Source: Rubripirellula sp. (GTDB lineage: Bacteria; Planctomycetota; Planctomycetia; Pirellulales; Pirellulaceae). From it: 53,611 nucleotides of DNA. The notes beneath the pieces were generated by a model, which was given only the letters and a program-made list of their open reading frames with translations, did no database searches and had not been told where the DNA came from. This document shows positions 36,268 through 51,200 of this stretch, piece after piece (position 1 is the first letter of the stretch; each line of letters starts with the position of its first letter). The stretch covers positions 1-53,611 of the forward strand of contig JAPKCI010000013.1 of NCBI GenBank assembly GCA_028823035.1. The letters run 5' to 3'. The translations under genes were made by a program, and so were the position numbers.

Positions 36268-39200
36268 CTAGAGCGATGCAAACAAAGCATCAATCGCACT
36301 CACGTCATCGTCCTCTCGTACACTGGCCGTATCGCTGGCTAACGAGTCGACGACGTCATCCAAACCCACCGCTGCTGGACTGTCAAAGACACTCACCGAA
36401 GACTCTGATGAATCCTCGCCGGGCTGGCTGGCAGTCTGCTCGGCCTCACGACGAAGCGTCAAATCATTGAGCAGTGCGTCACCGAACGCGGTTGACGTAG
36501 ACGCCATGACGCCGCCTGCCACAGGCAGGAAGGCAGTTGCCTCTCCTTCTCCGCTGCCGGAGTTGTAAAGCAACCCCAACTGATTAATCACTTGCAAGGC
36601 ATCATATGTGCTCACCTTTCCATCACCGTTGACATCTGGAAATTCCGGCAACATGGACGGCAATGGCAGGACGTCCAAGTAGATGTCACTTCCGCTATTG
36701 CGGGCCAAAGCATTGATAATCTGCAATACATCGATCGGCGTGGTCGCTCCCGAGTCATTGACATCAAACCGATCTGCCTGATTTTGGAACGGGTTACTGA
36801 GAATTTGGAAGGCGTAATCTTCCACTTCACCACTGTTAGCATCACCGTTCGGACCGAGATTCGCGATTTCACTGAGGCGGAATCGAGAGTAGATTTCACC
36901 CGTCGCACTGTTGCTCGGAATCGTCACCGCAATGGTCGACGTCCCGGATGAGATCGGAACCACTCCAAGAGCCGCAATGGAACCGTAACGACTCACCTCG
37001 TCGATATCGAACACACCATTGGCGTCCCAGTCAAACCACGCATCCAGATAGAACTCTCGACTGTCTTCATTCTTGACCTCGACCTGGAAGTTCGCCGTGA
37101 AGCCAGTCTGCAGTGTCCCCACGACAGTCACGCCGTTGTCCTCATCAAGATTGACCAACTGCGGTTCGCTATCAGCTGTTACCGCTCGCTCGCTATCAAC
37201 TGGCGAAAGGGCAAACCCTTGCTCAACACCATGGCGAGGTCCACCCTCGGCCATCGTGGTCAGGTAGGGGGCCGCTGCGTCACCATAATCAAAGCCACCA
37301 CCGACGTAGATAATGAGTTCAGTCCGGCCATTGAGTTGATTACTCTGCAACAGATTACCGACTTCGTCCCGAATAGGGATGATCTCGACAGCACCAACAC
37401 CACTGACATTTCCTGTTCCTTCAAGGAAGATCTGGCTGTCGACGACCGAGGTCGTTACTCCGATCATTGCAGCCGCATTCATCACAGCAGCGATATTCAA
37501 TGCATTGACATCGTCTGTCGAGTCAATTTCGATCTGAACCTCGACACTCGCAAATTCGCCGGGGAAACCAATCTGCATCAGCACCGTATCGCTAAGATCC
37601 AATGAGTAATTAGCGTCTCCCCCAAGTGCAATTCGACCCGATCCGGCATTGGCAGGATCAAGGCCCAACGGTGCTCCACTCACAGCCAGAACGATCGCGT
37701 CTGCGATCTGATCCAAAGTTGAAACCGCGGAGAAAGGAATCGCAACGTTGGACGTGCCAGTTTCGTCTGTATCGACGTTATTGTCGCTATCAAATTCAAA
37801 CGTAATGCTGTTCAGAGAACCCTGACGAACACTGAATGTCTGCCCTTCCTCAAGGGTGTCAGAGACGCCAGCGCCATCGTTGGGAATTCTGAGACCGAAC
37901 CCGATCGAAACTCCAATTTCTCCTGCAACGGATAACAAAGCACTGCTAGGCAACACATTCGAGAGCGGATTCGAGCCGAGCAACTGGATCGAGTTGTCAT
38001 GAGCGATGGAATTCAGATTCAAGATTGATGAATTGATTGCATCGGTAATGGCCGCAGCCAGCATTGGAACGGTACTAGGGACGTTGACAGCCGTGTTTAG
38101 CGGGTCGGACGACAAGTCATCGTCAAGCTCAAAAGTGACGGTTGAAACGCCATCAAACACATCAAGAGTGATACCATCGGCCAACGCCAAATTGATCAAC
38201 GGGTTGATGGTGACAGTCAGACCTGTTTCATACTCGAAGGTCTTTGTGTTCCCTTCGGAATCAATGACGTGCAGTTTCTCGCCATCGCTATAAGTATTGC
38301 CGTCGGCAGCCCGCACAATGGCATCCGTAGCGTCAATCATCCGAATGACGTACGTCGAATCAGGCTCCCACGCACCGGCGATTGGTGTCAAACGAATGAC
38401 GTTCGTGCTCGGATGGTATCCAAATCGGTAATCCACACCCTCAACTTGGGCAACGCCATCCTTGAGCAAGAGGACCGACTGACTGGAGACACTGTAATCA
38501 TCGATGCCCGTTCCGGGCGTGATATCGGCTGGCGAGATGCCGTCGATCAGCTGTATCTCAAAGAATAGCGGGATCTCGCCGAGCACCTCTGCTACCCCAG
38601 CATCCGCACCCAGACTTGGTGCACGCGGTGTCAAGAGCACGACACGTGGTCCCACCAAGTCACCACGGTCAAAAGCTCCGCGATCCTTGAATACCAACTC
38701 GCCCATACCATTTGGCGTTTGCACGGTCGGATCGTCGACTCGCAACTGGCCGTTGACATCAAAATCGGGTGCTAAAATCGGGGAAGGCGGAAGTCCGAGC
38801 GGATTCTTGACCGAAGTCAAACTTGGCCGATCCTCCAATGAATCAATGGAACTGTCGATGATCGAAGCATTTGCCGCAGGAGCGAAAATCAGGGTCGGAG
38901 CACCGACAAAGATCACTTCGGCATCTGCGAGTTCCTGTGCGAATTGGCCCACACTGGCGTCAGTCGTCACATTCTGCGTATTGCGATAGTAGGAATTACC
39001 ACCCAGCAGCGGAAGAGCGTAGGTGGGATCCAATTCAATCCCAACGTCAGAGTTGGAAATGATATTGTTCAGTAAGACAGGTGCGGCATTGCCAGTCAAT
39101 TCGATGCCGGTTCCGTTCGGTGTATACGCTTCTACCGATGCCGAACTGATCGCACCCACCGCATCAATATCGGCTCCTGCCGAAGTACTGCTTGGATCGC

Positions 39201-42200
39201 CTTGGCGCAGATCCGTCAATCTGACGAAAGCAAAGCGATCTTGAATACCAAAGCCGTGAGCATCAATATCGAGGCTATTGGCCAGTCCACCAACGATTCC
39301 GACGTCGAAGAAGGTCGTCCCGTCCCGGCTGATTTCCACTAGGACTGATTCGATCTCGCCTGATTCAAAGACCACCAAATCAGGCTGGGCGTTGCCATTG
39401 CCAGCCAGCAAATTGTCGACGAATTGCAAGGTCAATGAACCACCAAAACCAAGTGAAACCGTTGTGTCACCGACGTCAGGCTCGGCACCAATCCCGGGAG
39501 CATCGGGAACTCCCAGTGCATTGGCCGGAACTTGATGGATTGCGATTGGCGGTATGCCACCCAAATTCGGTTGGTAGTCCACCACTGAATCAGCAAAAGA
39601 AACGACCCCAGCAGGGAATAGAACCCCATTGAACGCTTGAGGTGGAGCACTCCGACCGGGAGAAATGTTGCCGCCGATGATGGTGTTGTTGAGAATACGG
39701 TCGTACCAGACCGGATCGCGGAAGGTTTCACCAGAGTTCTGCGGGACGCCATCAATTTTAAGGCCCCCCAGTTCGTTGAATGCGATCACGTTGCTCTGCA
39801 CCACCACACCGCTGGCCAGATTCTCTGTATTCAATTCGACCAAATTGCGAGGGTAGCGAGTGATGACGGACGTCGTTTGGCCAGCTACATCCGCGGTAAA
39901 TCCATGATCAATAACGATTCCATGCTCTTCGTTGAACAGGAATCGGCTATTTTCAACCAAGATGACACCTTGGCTATCGCGATCACGGTTTTCGTCACCG
40001 CGGAATCTGGTCTGGTTCACAGAGACGATCGCACCACTCTGGTTTCCAACAATTGCTTCGCCAAACAGATCGATGTGATTGCCAGCTGAATCATCAATTC
40101 CCCCGGACAACAGCGCGGGGACCTCAAGTACCGATTGAACATCCGATCGATTAATCGCGGTGATAATATTCCTTGCCACCTCACCAGCAGTTTCAGCGCG
40201 AGTGAAACCCGACACGGCATCCAGTTTTTCAAGTGTGAAGGGAACCGCAACACGACCTGGTTGTACTCCATTTCCGATTTCGATTTGATCAAATTCAAAC
40301 ACGAACTCTGAACGACCATTTGAAATGGTGAAGACATCGCCATCACTGATTTCCGCCGCCGGTCGCGCCGAAATACCGACCGAGGAAACCAATCTGTCGT
40401 TGGTTGCGAACGCGCGGAACTGCTCACTCTCCATTGAATTCACGTACTCGCTGCCGTCCCGAATCTCTACGGTATAGGAACCCGTCAGCAGACCTGAAGT
40501 TGGATCTGCTGGAGTCGAGAAAGTGGGCCGCAAGTCGGTGATAAACGGTGTATTTACCGGGTTGGATCCGGTCACCACTTCACCTCGTTCCGCGAACCCA
40601 ACGATGAAATCATCGAGATAGACACCCTCATGAGCATTATCGCGGGTTCCTGCCAGTACTCCACTTGCAAACTGTTCACCATGTCGCTCACTTTCAACAT
40701 GGAATGGCCCTGCATCGACGATACTCAAGGCTGGTAATCGGATGCTGGCACCTGCAGTTGGCAGCAAGTCAACGTTGCCATGGACGAAGCGGTTAGCGAG
40801 AGCCCGACGCACTTCGGCAGCAACCTCGGCAGCCGACATGAATCTGCTGACCGAAACCGGATTTTCTATCAAACCCGGGTCAGCCGAAACAGAGAACAGA
40901 CCGGGTTGCGAAACCGTGATTTCCTGTTGACCACCCTGGAACTCGATCACATTCCCTTCGGCGCGATACACGCTTGGCAGGGTCATGCTGATCACAGCCG
41001 TGTAGGAACCTGTCTGCCCAGCCTGAGTCGAATTCTCAATCCGGGGGTCGTAGGTTTCGTTGCCAATCCCACTGAAGCCGATGTACATCAAGCCATCAGT
41101 GGTGGCCGTGTACTGAACCTTGTCCTCCGCTGGATTTTGCACGGCAGCCAATTCATTACCTGCGGCATCAAAGAAGCGGATCACTGAATCGAGGGGCGTT
41201 CCCACCATATCATCAGCGATTAAATCCAAATCAACTTCCACAAACGTCCCGGCGGTGACCTCAACTCTCATCAAGTCGACGTCATCAACATTCGTTGGTG
41301 GGGCCGGATCATTGTTCGTGCCCAAACGCCCCGCGCCTTCGATCGTAAAATTCCCACCGGGATACGGAAGCGAAGTCGCCTCATACACCAGATCATTACG
41401 GCCCGAACCTGGCGGAATCTCATCCAAATCAGACAAGAAAACGCTTGAAGCCGTTTGGTTTGCTGGCAGGTTTCCATTAATTGCGGAAGTCACAACCGTT
41501 GCGATTTCGGCAGCACTCAGTTGATCCAAGGTTGTACCAACCGGGGCACCGGCCAACAGGTCGATGTCAACCTGACCGCCAGCAGCAGTTCGGCTGCCGT
41601 CATTCAGCAGATAATCCTGGCCATCGATGGTCAGCACTGCGGTTTCGTTCACGTCAAGATAAAGTTCCGCTAGCTGGCTACCCGACGGCACCGTTACCAC
41701 GGGTGCCAATTGAATCGAAAACGTTTCGCTCCCCGCCGCAATCAGACTTCCCTGAACCACAAACTCTCGGTCAACCGAGTTTGACAGCACTCTGCCACTT
41801 GTAACACGAAGGGCATCAGAAGAACTGAGGGTCGTCCCACCTGTGGAATACTCGACCCGAAGTTGAAGATTGTCCTGCCCTGCAAAACTACCCAGATCGA
41901 TTCGAGCCTGTCGCCAGCTAGCTGTGTTATCAAACAACTGCTGCACGGAGACATCAACGTCATCGTCGTACTGTCCAGTCTGAGTGGGATCATCAAACTC
42001 GTCGTCTTCTACGTCGGCACCACGGGCCAACGTATTCGATGTGACCAAATGCTGCACACCGCCTTCCGTAATCACATATACCCGCAACCGATCGGCACTT
42101 CCGTCATTCGCTGCAAAGTAGTTGTAATAAAGGGTGGGCTGGTCAGCAGAAGCGTATCCAACGAGGCTGAATGAATTACTCTCTACCGCACCGCTGGAAC

Positions 42201-45200
42201 CCCCTGGTACGTTGAAAGAGCTTGGCACCGTCGTTCCATCGGTCCGCGGCTCAGCGACAGGCTGTTCCACAGTCGATGAATAATTGGCTCCGAAAGCCGC
42301 ATTTTCATAATTGAATGCAAGGCTTGTACCACCAGCGACACTCTCACGGGTGCCATTTGTCAAAGCATCGATGCCATGGCCCGCATCGCCACCACGAGTC
42401 CCGGATGTGTGCCACAGATTGTAATCGACCGTTGCGAAGTCCAATCCAAGGGCACCGGCAACACCCGTGGATACCATACTGCGACCGCCAGAGAAGACTG
42501 GCTCTAACTCACCTCGGGTATTGAAGGCGTAAATATCACCGTCCTCCGTGATCCCGAACAGCATATCACTGAAAGCACCTTCCTCAACCGACATTGGTCC
42601 AGCTCGCAGACCGGAGAAGTTGATCCCGATCAAGTCGGTTGATGTGACAACATAGCTTCCAACCCGTTGATTGCCAGTACTGGCGCTCAATTCGGCAGCG
42701 TTAACCTCATACAATCCACCAGTGTCCGACACGGCGAAAAGACGATCGTTGACAAGTTCAACCCCGGTGATGGTTCCACCATTGGGCAAACCACCAGCCA
42801 CAAGATTACCTGACGTGGTGCCGACAAATCCACCAAGGATAGTTAAGGATCTGCCATTGGGAACAGCTGTCACATTCGGCAAGTCACCCGTACCGTTCGC
42901 CAGCTGAACAGCTGCGGAAATACGGTCGGCGACAACCTCTGCTGTGTCTGTTGGCAACAACGTAATGGGCACGTTCCCGGCTGCCACCCCAGGCGTCCCG
43001 GTGATGGTAAACGCTGATGGGTTCAACGCCGGATCGGGCTGCACTGCAAGCGAAACCACATTCGGCAGACTGAGTTGTGCGCCGTTGTCGGAAACCGCAA
43101 AACCCTGTCCACGCAGCACGGCTGCCAAGGTACCGATCAGTTCTTCCTGACCCAGAGTTGCAGACACAGGAACCACGATGGCCATCGGATCGTTCAGTCC
43201 CGCGGAACCAAGTATGCTCACGCCAGGGCCAAGAGTAGTCAGCGAAAGGGCGGGCTGGCTGAAATGCACTTCGCTATCCAATCCAATGACCGCTACATCG
43301 ATGACATTCGCATTGATCGCAGCGACCAAGTCGGCCGTGATCTGATCCGCTGTCAGGAGTGTCCCGAGAGAATCAACGATAGCGATTCCGATATTATCTT
43401 GAGCGGGATCTCCAAAACGAACGAACTCGAAGGTCACGATACCCTCAGTGCCTTCGATACTGATAGTCGCTCCCTCGCTCAGCAACCCGAGAGGAGCCAC
43501 CTCGCTCAACTGTAGACGCTGGCTGGTTTCAAACTCGAACACAAGCCCATCAACTGTCACCGAATCACCATCGCGCACCGGTTGGGCACCGTCAGCAAAC
43601 AGGGTAAAGTCTTGATCGAACTCAAAAGTCACAAAGTCGGTTACATTCGACAACGTGAATAGATCACCATCGAACAGACTTGGAACAGCCACGCCATCAT
43701 TGCCAACCTCGGTTGCGTTGGTAATGCCGAGTTGATTAGGGAACACCGAGTTAGGATTGGTATCAATTTGCCCGATCTCCCTCGGCGCAGTACCTGCACC
43801 TGCGTCAGCCACAGGGATGTCTCCACCCTGTCCAAGGATCTCGCCGGTGGCGTCATCAAACTCATAAAGAACATTCGTAATGTAGTCCAATCCCAGTTGT
43901 AAACTGGGACGCTCGCCAACAAGGAAACCACTCTCTGCACCCTGGAAATCCCGAATACTGATCGCGTTGACCTGAAAACCATCGTTGCTGGTTTCAGTGA
44001 GCAGAGGCTCGGCTGGGTCGGTCCCCTGATGTCTGTTTTCCATTCCGGTGAGACCGATCACCGTTAACGATCCATCCCCGGTATCGATGCGGACATACTC
44101 TGCCGAAGCATCCGTTCCTCCATTTCCGGTGTAACCGAAAAGCTCGCCATTGGCTCTGAAGGCAATATCGTCAATACGCTCGCCCAATCCACCCACTGTT
44201 CCATACTGTGTACCCGTAGCCGGATTCACGAGCAACAAACCTGTCGCCGTATTGACATACAGCAACGAATCATCAAACGAATGCTCGAGAATCGATCCGT
44301 CATCAAACAGCAACGGTGTCTCGGTTGTGTCTCCAGTTCCTCCACCCGTCGATCCGATTCGATCCTCAACAATACGCTTGACGGAATCGATCGGCTCGAC
44401 TCGGAGCAATGGGTTCAGGCTATTGGCATTGAAGAATTGATCCAGCGGCTCGGGCACCTGCTGCTGATTGGATACTGCGATGAAATAAGTGCCTTCGGCC
44501 AGTTCGGCCACCCCAATAAAGGGATCTTCAACTGAGGCGCTACCTCGGGACATGTCATCGGTACTGTTATCGTAAGCAGATGACGGTAGATCATCAGCAA
44601 TGTTGCTGTCGTTACCCATCAAGACCAACTCACCCTGTCCATTAAACACATTCATCGACATGTTCGTACGGGCGTAACCACTTGCGTAATCGAGGTCAAA
44701 AACAGTCGACAGGTAAAGAGCCGCAGCATCGCGAGTGATGTTCTCATAAGTCACATCAAATCGGTACCAATCAACATCCGTCCCCGTGTCAATGGTTCCC
44801 GAGAAAGCCTTGGCAAGTTGATCGCTTTGCAGAGGACCACTTGCCGCCGTTTGATCACCTGTGATGTTGTGCAGTCCCAGGGGTTGTGCTTCAGCAAGGG
44901 AGTCGTTGCTTGCCGTCGTCTCGTGCTCCTCACCCAATAGCGGCGAATGCAATGGTTGCCCAATTATCTGCAAACCAGTGGTGGCGAAACGGACGTCTGC
45001 CAGACGAACCTGTGTTCCCGCTCGCTCATTGTCCTCCTGCAATCGTATCTGCATCTCATAACTACCGACCGTCAATCCATCACGAACCATGGAAGGATCG
45101 TTCAGAGTTGTAAAATCAAGTGGGTCAACTGTGTTGCTACTGCGTACTCGAACATGATAAAGGTTCCGTGTGCCAAGTTCTCCCGGCAAACGAACTCGGA

Positions 45201-48200
45201 ATCCTGCATCCTTGGTGTTTGTGCTGTAATCATCCTGCAACTGCGACAGCAGCACCGTCTCGATCACACTGCTAGTCACGACTGCACCGATAACACCTGA
45301 ACCATCGACCGTGATGGTGGGTAAACTGTCTGCCGTGAACTGCTGATCATTGAATACCAACTGGATCACAAAATCATCAGTCGGTTGCCTCTGCAACAGG
45401 CTGCTGACAACGCTACCCAATTCATCCGGGTAAGCATCCGCAAGGGCTGCCTGAATGGCCGTTGCCGGATCAATCTGAAAATCCTCCACGAGCACAATCA
45501 CTGGATCGTCAAATCCCGAAAGACTTAATGACAATTCACCGCCGGTTGCGTCGACCATTGCCTGATCGATCGTTATTTGCTGAACCGGCAAAGGCTGGCT
45601 GACGACCGACAATTGCTGAGCAGCATCAGGGTTGATGGATGCATCACTGTAAATCGCAGCAGCATCTGTTTCAGCAAGAATCGAATCGTTGGAAGAGGCA
45701 AGCACTACGCCATTGGCGTTGATCAGTTCGATGACCGAGTCCAACTGACTACCTGTCCTGTCGATGTCAAGAAAAACCTCGGTTCCACTTTCAGCCATGA
45801 ATGAGTAGACATCGAGATCATCACGTTGCGTGACCGATCCATTGACAATGAATCCAAGACGCCGGTTCTCGTCGCCTGATTGCAGATTCGGAGCGATTTC
45901 ACCAAGGAACTGCGACTGTCCTGGAATCGCGTTCGTGTCAACAAACCCCGATCGGACAGGCTCATTTTCTGCGAAAGCAGCGACATTGCGATCATCCGCA
46001 CCTTCGCGAACCACTACACCGTCCCAAAGCCCGGCTTCAAAGTCGAACAGGGGCGGAGCAACCGCGGGGTCACGGGACAGCAATTCAAGGAAGTTTGTAA
46101 TTCTTGCATTCGTGGAAATGCTATCGGTATTCCACGCAAAACCTGTAGTTGCATCATTGGGCCCGAACTTCTGGCCGAAGACCGGATCTGCACTAGCGGG
46201 AAGGTCCGTCAGATCGATGTCACCCGCGACACTGAAGGTCTGGGTTCCGGCGGCAATCGCGGTTAGCAACTGTGGGAACGCGTCAGCAGCCCAACCTGTG
46301 TAGGACGCATTCACAAGGTTAATCCCGTCCTCGATATAGTGTCCGCCATGCGAGAACCCAACCCGGAGAGCTGTGTCGATGGTAAATGCACGGAAACCTT
46401 CAGCACCCGGTGTGCCGGTCGTCACCAAAATATCATCGCTAGGAATTCCAACGTCTTCATCCAGATAGGAAACGACTTGAATATCCCCGAGCGTTGTCAG
46501 CCCACTGTCCAAATCCAGAACGGTGATCAATCGGCTGATACCATCCTCGAACAACGAAGTCGTCGTCCAGGACACAAGACCATTTGGCCCTGCAAACGTA
46601 CCTCTACTTTCAACCACGTCATCCGCGATCAGAGTCGCGGGCTGAGTAATGGTCGTCGCACTCAGTTGCTCAACACCGGTCGCCGTGGTCACAAAAGTGT
46701 TGTAGCCAAAAATATAGTTTTGATTGACCAGGATCGTACTGGTCGCAAGCTCCTCAACCGTCACTCCTGATGATCCAAAATTAACGTCACCGCTATCGGC
46801 GATCGTGGCTTCAAAGTAACCGGGCAGATTGATATCGACATCATTATCGATTGTCAGTCCCCGATTGACCTCTGGCCCGATCGGCAGCACAGGAAGTCCA
46901 CCGATACCTTGGTTCGCCAAATCATCAAAAGCAATGCCATCACCATTGGTATCCCGTTGAGACCTGCCATCCAAAGTGAATCCCGCGCCGGTTGTATCAT
47001 CGGCCAAAGTAGTCAAGACAACCGGGAAATCAGGATGCCCGAGCAATTGAAGACTCCCGCCGATGCGACCGGAGATATCTCGGAACTCATCATCTCCGCT
47101 GAGCAGAGATCCACCGATAACCAGTCCAGCGTTTTCGTTTTCGGCACTTTCGAATTTCACAACAAGACTACCGCGAGCATCACTTTCAAGCCGCATGCCC
47201 CCAAAAATGTGCTTATTGGGGACTTCGATTGCGTCTCTGACAACGTGGACAATATCAACGTCATCCAAAACTCCTTCAGTGGCCAACTGACCACCGCGGA
47301 CGACCATCCCGTTGATGGCATTGTCCTGAAGGGCATTGCCTTGAACCAGCGGACCCGCGTTCCCCATGATTAGGGAAGAATCGATGCCACCGGTGGCGCG
47401 TCCTGGGTCAAAAACCTCTGCTGAGGAAAACGAATTGATGTCGATGGAAATCGCCGCTGCATTGTTGTCAACAAACTCATTGTAGAGGATCACTGGGTGT
47501 GCAGCACGTACAAACACGGTAGCGTCACTATTGTCGCCTCGCCCAACGCGGTCCCCATTGATCTGACCCCGTCCGTCAGCGTTAAATTCAAGACGACTGT
47601 TGGAAAGACGCAAGACCGCCTGATGCACTTCGATTGGATTGAAGGAAGCAAAACCACCCTCAATCCTTGTTGTCCCTCCAGCACCTGCAATGACTGCCTG
47701 ATCAATACTTGCTGAACCAGTCTGACCGATGAAAATACCGCCCCAATCGCCAGGCAACATGGTGGCATCTTCGGGCCGATCATTGGTATTGAAGGTACCG
47801 CCGCCACCGTATCGCTGATCCTCCAGAGAAGTAAACACCACAGGCAAGCCCGGTGCTCCCTCGGCAATCAAGTTACCACCAAATCTTGCTTCAATTCGTG
47901 CTCCGTCGATCTTCACCACCGTACCAGGGTCGATGACCAAACTGGCGTCGAGACGACTCCGCAACACACTGTCTTCAGTAGAAAGCAAAGTCGATCCGGA
48001 CTCGGCACGATCAACGGCAAGCGTATCTGTCGCGTTGAGTTCCTGCACCAACCGATATTCACCGACAATGCCTCCCAAAGCGACCTCTGCTCGATAGAGC
48101 CGTCTTCCGACGTAATCACTGCTACTGCTGACTTCCGGTAGTTGCTCAAGCTGAATACCCGCGGTACCTGAGGGATCACTCAGCGTGATTGAAACGGTCG

Positions 48201-51200
48201 GCAGACTGGAAGCTGACTCCAAGCCATTGGCGTCCACGTTCGTTATCCGGTAGATGTACTCTTCACCGTTTGCTGGAATGTCACCCACAGTTGCCTGGCT
48301 CAAACGTACCAGCAATGATGATGGTGCTGTCGACTGTAGAACTGGACCTCCAGCCGTGCCCTCAATCTGCAACGTCTCGGTCAGCACGATGGTGATATCA
48401 CCATCGTCAAAACGAGCCGATGTAGAGATCGTTTCCAGCACGTCGCCAGCGCGCGTTCGGACGCGGACAAATAAACCGTTGATGGTGTTGTCGACCACCG
48501 TGTTGCCCCACACATGGGGACCCACGCGATCGTAGTCGGGCGTGAACGCGCCCGAAGCCTGATAGTACGGATCGGTAAAGCGAGTCTCAGTAAATGTATC
48601 CGGGGTCGCCGCAATCGCCGCATCAGCACTTTCCCGAATGGATGAATTGATGATCGTCGGTCGTGTCACGGCCATATCAATCGGTGAAACCACCACCGAT
48701 TGACCACCGATCAATACCTGTCCACCGCCGTATCGAATATCGGCGTGCTGAACGTGATTGAGGAAGACTCCTTCGAGTTCCCGATTACGACGTGACTCAT
48801 CCTGACTATCAAGATCACCACGGAAATCCAGTCCTCCCCATTCCCCAGCAACGGGATTGGATCCGGTGGTGTTTCCAGCACCGATCGAGTCATCATTGAT
48901 GCTGGTCAGAAAGACGCTACCGGGGATGATTGCATTGAGCGAATCACGAGCAGGCAATCCATTGGCGGTGATGATCGATGGTGTGCCCAACAACTGCAGC
49001 GAAGAATCACTCTGATCGGCCAGTGAAGCACTGCCGACACCGATTCTGCTACGACTCATTTTCAAAATGGCACCCGAGTCGATAATCATTCGAACGCCCT
49101 TGGGCAAATCCAGTGATGTACCGTCCGGTAGTGCCAAGCCATTACTTGTGTAGCCAATTTGGTAACTGTGGTTATCAGCCAGCGTTTCCAGCTGACCATC
49201 AACACCACCGTTACCTACGATACGAATGGTGATACCTTCCGTTGCCGCCGCGATCGCTTGGTCAATTTCCCGATAGGGATTGCTGAGCGTACCAAGATTT
49301 CCCGAGGCCGAAGTAGCGGCCTTGTCAACGTAAAATGTGTCATTCACGTCATTGGGGACAAACCAGAAATTAAAGACGTCACCAGGGCGTAAATCACCGT
49401 CACCATCCAAAGCAACCCCGGTTGTGTCCGTCAGACCGTTTGTACTGGTCGGACTGAAATCAATGATCAGCTCGTAGCTACCTTCGGTTAAACCACCGAA
49501 GCCAGTCCCCGGGATAATGGGGTCATAATCTGAATTACCGCGGGCACTGACACCAATCATGTAAGTGCCGGAATTGACCTCCAAGCTGACGAAAGAGTCG
49601 TTGCTGAAGTAGTCATTACTGTAAGCCACTTCCTCGAAGGCACCGTCTGAACCAAGTCGGTAAACCCGGATGACGGTATCGAGCAAGCTCGGGTCACCCA
49701 GTCGTTCGGCAACCGTTTCTGTTGAAAGCACACCACTGGTTGGCAATTCAAACCGGTAAAGATCGATATCGGTGCTGTCAGGCCGGTACAAGTACTGTCC
49801 ATGAACAATATCAGCAACACTTGGATACGCAGGTTCGTTATCGGTGCCAGGCGAGAAGATGAAATCAGAACTTTGCGAAACGGGCTGTGGCAAATCGTCG
49901 GCATAGCCATAGCCAAGCAATTGACCTACCGCAAACAGCGCGCCTCGAGTGAATTCGCCACCGAAAGTATCATCGATGGACTCGTCAAAATCTTGGAAGT
50001 CCATGACTGCGAGATCATCAATGCCATCCCCATTACGATCTCGCATTGCGACCGCAAGCCCGCCATCGCCACTGGTCGCGGTCTCGTCGGCACCGTAAAT
50101 ATCGCCAACGGCAATCGAGATGAACGCATCACTGGTTGGTGCACCTTCAACCTCGATGAAGCTGATCCCTAGATACTCGCTGTACTGGGTCATCACCTCA
50201 CGTACACGGTCTTTCTGCTGCTGGCTGATGACACTGAAGTAAGTACGATCTTCCTTGATGCCAGGCGAGGTGGGATCATCTCCCAACCACGAAGATGCGA
50301 AGTTGTACTGCATGACAGAAATGCCATCGACAGCATCAGCACCGTTGCGAACGTAATCCAGCGGCACGGTCCGTAACAAACGTGACGGATCATCAGCCCG
50401 AATTTCTCGTACTCCGTCCATATCCGGACCCGGCAAATCGAGACCGTAAGGACTGGTATTGAAAATTTCGCTCGTCATTCGGACCGACGTGTTCGTCGTG
50501 CTACTGATCGGATTTGTCAGCAAGGTCCCAACTTCGAACGCGGTTGCGAAAGAATCACCGGGTTCCTGAGTAACAGGGTCCAGCGCAACTTCCACAGGCT
50601 CAAGGTAAGGATTTTGGCCGAGCCCAAGATCGGCCGCACGATCCGAACCGACACGAAGCCTGACAGCACCGGTGAGAAATCCTGAATTAGGGTCGCCTTG
50701 ATCCTGCAACATGCGTGAAAGAGGACTGCCAAAATCCAGCGTCGCAATGTTGGTAGTGCTGCTGTAAGAAACGCTAATGGGCTCCCGGAGCACATCATCC
50801 GTATTATTCACCGTATCTCGCGTGAATATCATCGCATAAAAGCTTGGATCCTCAGCACGTGTCGAGTCCAGCGTATCATTGTTGAAGTGGATTTCAATTT
50901 TGCCGACCGCTGGCTCGAGGTCGCCATTGGCAGCTCGGCGAACTGGCTCAGGCACGACAGCGGCAACCTGCGGGCCAAGGTTGACGCTAAATTGCTGGCT
51001 CAAGTCAGAGCCATCCTGAAACAGCTCACCATCAAGATTTCTAAGTGCGTCCGGTCCATTCCCCAGAATGTCAATCTGGTAGAGGTCATCCTTCAGTGGC
51101 TCCGCAAACCGGAATACAACCTCACGCGATGAATCCCCAAATCCGATGTAGCCAGCTCTTACGGCCACGTCAGAGACACCGCTCAATGTCAGTGATCCAG

